Part shown: piece after piece, positions 61,235-64,000 of the stretch
Layout of the letters: each line of letters starts with the position of its first letter
How positions within the stretch are numbered: position 1 is the stretch's first letter
NCBI GenBank assembly: GCA_030998015.1
Contig: JARWMV010000030.1
Span: 62,001 to 126,000, forward strand
Origin: Ceratorhiza oryzae-sativae
Lineage: Eukaryota; Basidiomycota; Agaricomycetes; Cantharellales; Ceratobasidiaceae
DNA: 64,000 nucleotides
Direction of reading: 5' to 3'
Translations under genes and position numbers: made by a program
The notes under the pieces: model-generated
Database searches by the model: none
Seen by the model: only the letters and a program-made list of their open reading frames with translations
What the model was told of the DNA's origin: nothing

Positions 61235-63652
61235 ATGCCTTACCCGCTGAATCCATTCGCTTAGGGAATGGAATAGCTCAACAAAAATTATACTTGGAAT
61301 CGATATTGGAACAACCTAGCGCAGCATCTTTCGCCTATCTAATCCAAGGTAATTAGCAACAAGCCAAAATAAATTAAGCAGCTGAGAGCCACACATAATG
61401 TTAGGTCAGATACCAAAGGTCACACGGGTTACCAAATGGCCCGGTCAGCGAGGAGCGTCACAGCAGTGTAGTATACCCAGTTGGATTTGGTACGATGCAG
61501 AGGGAGAAGTATGGCCATCCTTTCGCTAAATAATGTGAACGAATTATCTGACGCGTCATATAGCCTGTTAAAATAGGAGCCGAGGCAAATGACGATGACG
61601 TGTGTGACTATGCTCCAGAGCTGGGTTGGGAGCTAGTGAAACACTTCAAACTCCACTTACACCCGCGAAGCATGGCTCCCCCCGGAGGCTTCAAGTTACC
61701 CAGTAAGTCTGAAGCGGCTTCTTTAAATCTGAATATAGGCTTATCCAATTCTCATTACCTGTAGCCTTGCCGAATCATGTTAAAGTGGAAGAAGTCTACT
61801 TCCACTTCCTTCGTTATATGTTTAAACACATTAGATGTTTTTTTCAGAACGAGGTCTTCAACGGTACAGAGGTTTGGGACCAGTACGCCAGTTTGATGGA
61901 TGTTGTGATTACTCACCCAAATGGTTGGGGGCCGTACGAGCAGCAAAAGCTACGGAGCGCCTCTATTAAGGCAGGGCTCTCGTCGAACAGCAAACCAGCT
62001 CCCCGGATCGAGCTCCTTAGCGAAGGCGAGGCTTCGATTCATTTCTGCATTGACTCATTGGATCTCCACTCATCTGTTAAAGTCGGTTATTTCCCTACAT
62101 TACTTGCTTCACAATTCTAACTACTGTGTATTTCTACCAGCCTGGGGCGAACTCATTGTTTGCGACGCCGGTGGCTCGACGGTCGATACGACCGCCTACA
62201 GGGTAACTTCGGTTCATCCCAAGTTAAAACTTGAAGAGGCCAAAGCTTCCGCATGTGCGAGCCTCACATTTGCGATCCGGGTTTGCTAGTTTAAAGCTAA
62301 ACTCTCACTCATGCAGGTATTCAAGCGGGCTCAATATTCGTAGACGAAGCAGCCATAAATCACATTTATTCGGCCTTGAAAAGCGCTGAGCTATCAGAAG
62401 ATGAGGTTAAAAGCTACACTAGAGATGGAACCCAATCATTCGTCGAATTGGTCAAACCCGAGTACGACGGGGAAAAGCCATCAATGCGGTGTAAAATCGG
62501 CGAGAAAAAGTTGAACATTTCCCAAATCAATATTCTAAACGGAAGGATGCAATTATCTGGGTACGTTGTTTGAGTCTTAAAAGTGCGGGCCGCTAGAGTT
62601 TACAATCCGCGAGCAGTGCTACGATCAAATCGTTCTTTGATCCTTGTGTGGACAGGATACTTGAATCCGCCGTGTCTCAGGCGAAAAACGTCAATAGCCC
62701 CGTAAGTCTCCTCCTCAAATGAATTACAGAACACTTATTGGAAAAAAATTGAAGCATTTGTTCCTTGTCGGTGGATTTGGGGATAGCCTCTACCTTCAAA
62801 AGGCCATGAAGGACTGCCTTAACGCTTCCACCAAGTTCACGACCAATAATAAACCAGGGTATGACTTCATCGAGTTACGCATGCTTATAGAGACGTCTCA
62901 AGGTAAATTTTCAATAGATCCAAGGCTGTGGCAGATGGAGCTGTCATCTGGGCTATCAGCCGGAACGTAACCAGCCGTGTGGCACGATACTCTTATGGTC
63001 TATCAGTCTCAGTGCCATATGATTCATCCGATCCAGAACACAATGATCGTAAGATATTCCTAAGTCCCCGAGGGCTGCTTATCACTCCTGGAGGCTGGTC
63101 CGAGATTATTGCAAAGGTTAGCGTAATTTGAGTCACTGAGGCGGTCATATAGTTGATCTGGAGTCAAAGGATACAGTTATGAACAGCGATTCGGTGATTA
63201 AGATGCCCTACCACCGCCCGTACTCTGTTCCACGCCCGACGCTTTCTGATTTCTCAACGGTTCTCTATTCAACTACACTCCCGGGAAATACTCAATTCAT
63301 GAAAGATAAAGATGGTTTGAGCCTTTAAGTAGGACCGGTTCATCTGATTCTCTGACTGAGCTGTGAATTAGGTTCAAATGCACCTGGCTTTCATACAGTG
63401 TGCACTATCTCTGCTGACATGCATGAACTTGAAGGACATCTAAGCGTGAAATTAAGTCCCCTTACCGGGGTTTTCTGGGAGCTGAAATTCACTATCTGTA
63501 TTCGATTTGGAGGTACTGAGCTGATGGCATATATTGAATGGGCGGACAAAGAGGTATTGTATGATTGGTTAGCCAGTGGTGCATATACTCAATTAATTCA
63601 GGGGAACATCCACAAAGGCAAGGCTTCAACCATTGTGGCTTCTGTGGTGTGA
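61235..63652 (+). CDS. Fungal Hsp70-like (actin-fold ATPase) protein with N-terminal frameshift
   Basis: Members of this expanded fungal family have the Hsp70 ATPase fold but no typical substrate domain. Blocks in order: GIDIGTT (phosphate-1, near 61300), SFAYLIQG, then spliced exons with VTRVTKWPGQRGASQQCSIP, HFKLHLHP, YMFKHIRCFF, VVITHPNGWGPYEQQKLRSA, CDAGGSTVDTTAY (phosphate-2, near 62163), AGSIFVDEAA, HLFLVGGFGDSLYLQKAM (adenosine motif, near 62755), KAVADGAVIWAISR, ARYSYGLSV and a C-terminal beta part ending at 63652. Splice sites fit in frame through most of the gene. Between GIDIGTT and SAASFAYLIQG the frame is broken by what looks like a 2-base loss giving TAG, and a further one-base shift seems to lie between the ATG at 61235 and that motif. 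It is either a recent pseudogene or has sequence errors. Confidence 0.7.
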
Positions 63653-64000
63653 TTCATGGAATTTTTCACATCACTTCATTTAATTCATGTCTATTGCCTA
63701 ACGCCATCAAGCTCGCAATTAGCCCAAATCTATACGAACATTCAAATCCCGCACTATTGATGCAATCGGAAAAGTCATCCTCCTTGACTATTTAATGGAC
63801 TTGTCACCCTCCGTGCACACTAACATATGTTTGTCCTTCTCACGTCATAGCCATGACGCCTCCCCGGAAGCTTTTTCTCCCTATGCCGCCATTTATTGGT
63901 CTTTTGGATAGCTTGATACCCCCAGAGAGCGAGATGGCTAGAATATGCCAGGGATAAGTCGACCACGAAGATACCAAGTACTAGTCAATCGATGGCCCGC
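63653..64000. other. 3' flank of the Hsp70-like gene
   Basis: A short frame from ATG 63854 ends after 34 codons and has no recognised motif. No supported gene before the window end. Confidence 0.4.

Noticed and set aside
63854..63958. Short Pro-rich frame at the window end
   Set aside because: Only 34 codons with no motif; may be part of a gene outside the window but cannot be supported here.
1..64000. CRISPR array, rRNA or tRNA genes
   Set aside because: No regularly spaced repeats with unique spacers; no rRNA core sequence or tRNA cloverleaf was recognised by eye, though a tRNA could be missed.

Overview
The window is fungal nuclear DNA. Protein genes are split by many short introns (about 49-75 bp where I could fix both ends). 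The recognisable proteins (a Cft1/CPSF160 homologue, a DUF2235 hydrolase, a fungal Hsp70-like ATPase, FAS1 proteins and tandem single-pass membrane proteins) fit an Agaricomycete. I infer the Ceratobasidiaceae/Rhizoctonia group from gene style; no marker in the window proves it.

Layout. (1) Bases 1-15150 are a repeat block almost devoid of CpG. It holds a decayed DDE transposase gene split by a solo 1.3 kb LTR-like element, a decayed Ty3/gypsy chromovirus (gag 7684-9000, pol 8997-12523, 3' LTR 12535-13054) and further LTRs. (2) Bases 15235-41046 are a CpG-normal gene island: CFT1 (-), a FAS1 protein (-) with a MITE inside it, a Tc1/pogo-type transposon that has a second copy of itself inserted in reverse orientation, a FAS1 fragment, a two-TM membrane protein (+), a membrane protein of the VHH-tail family (-) and a DUF2235 plus helical-repeat protein (+). 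(3) Bases 41100-53560 are a second repeat block: a minus-strand Ty1/copia element with its 3' LTR, four more copies of the 1.3 kb LTR-like element (A is in block 1; B-E here), a second copy of the MITE, and a solo gypsy-type LTR. (4) Bases 53822-64000 are a second gene island: two tandem paralogues of the VHH-tail family (-), a gene of unknown function (-) and a divergently oriented Hsp70-like gene (+).

The strongest signal is the mutation pattern. In the gypsy, copia and DDE elements nearly all premature stops are TGA at positions where CGA (Arg) is expected, and in the gypsy element two catalytic codons are changed in the same CpG-to-CpA way (YxDD to YxDN, DDE Glu to Lys). Copies A, B and D of the 1.3 kb element keep their CpGs and their target-site duplications, while copies C and E have lost nearly all CpGs at the same sites. 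This is an internal time series of CpG decay, stopping at the edges of the gene islands.

The most interesting protein-level find is a family of three single-pass membrane proteins with two repeated extracellular beta-type domains, a glycine-rich TM helix and a conserved cytoplasmic motif VHH-(I/V)-TL-x-KT-x-T-x-D followed in each by a splice donor six codons later.
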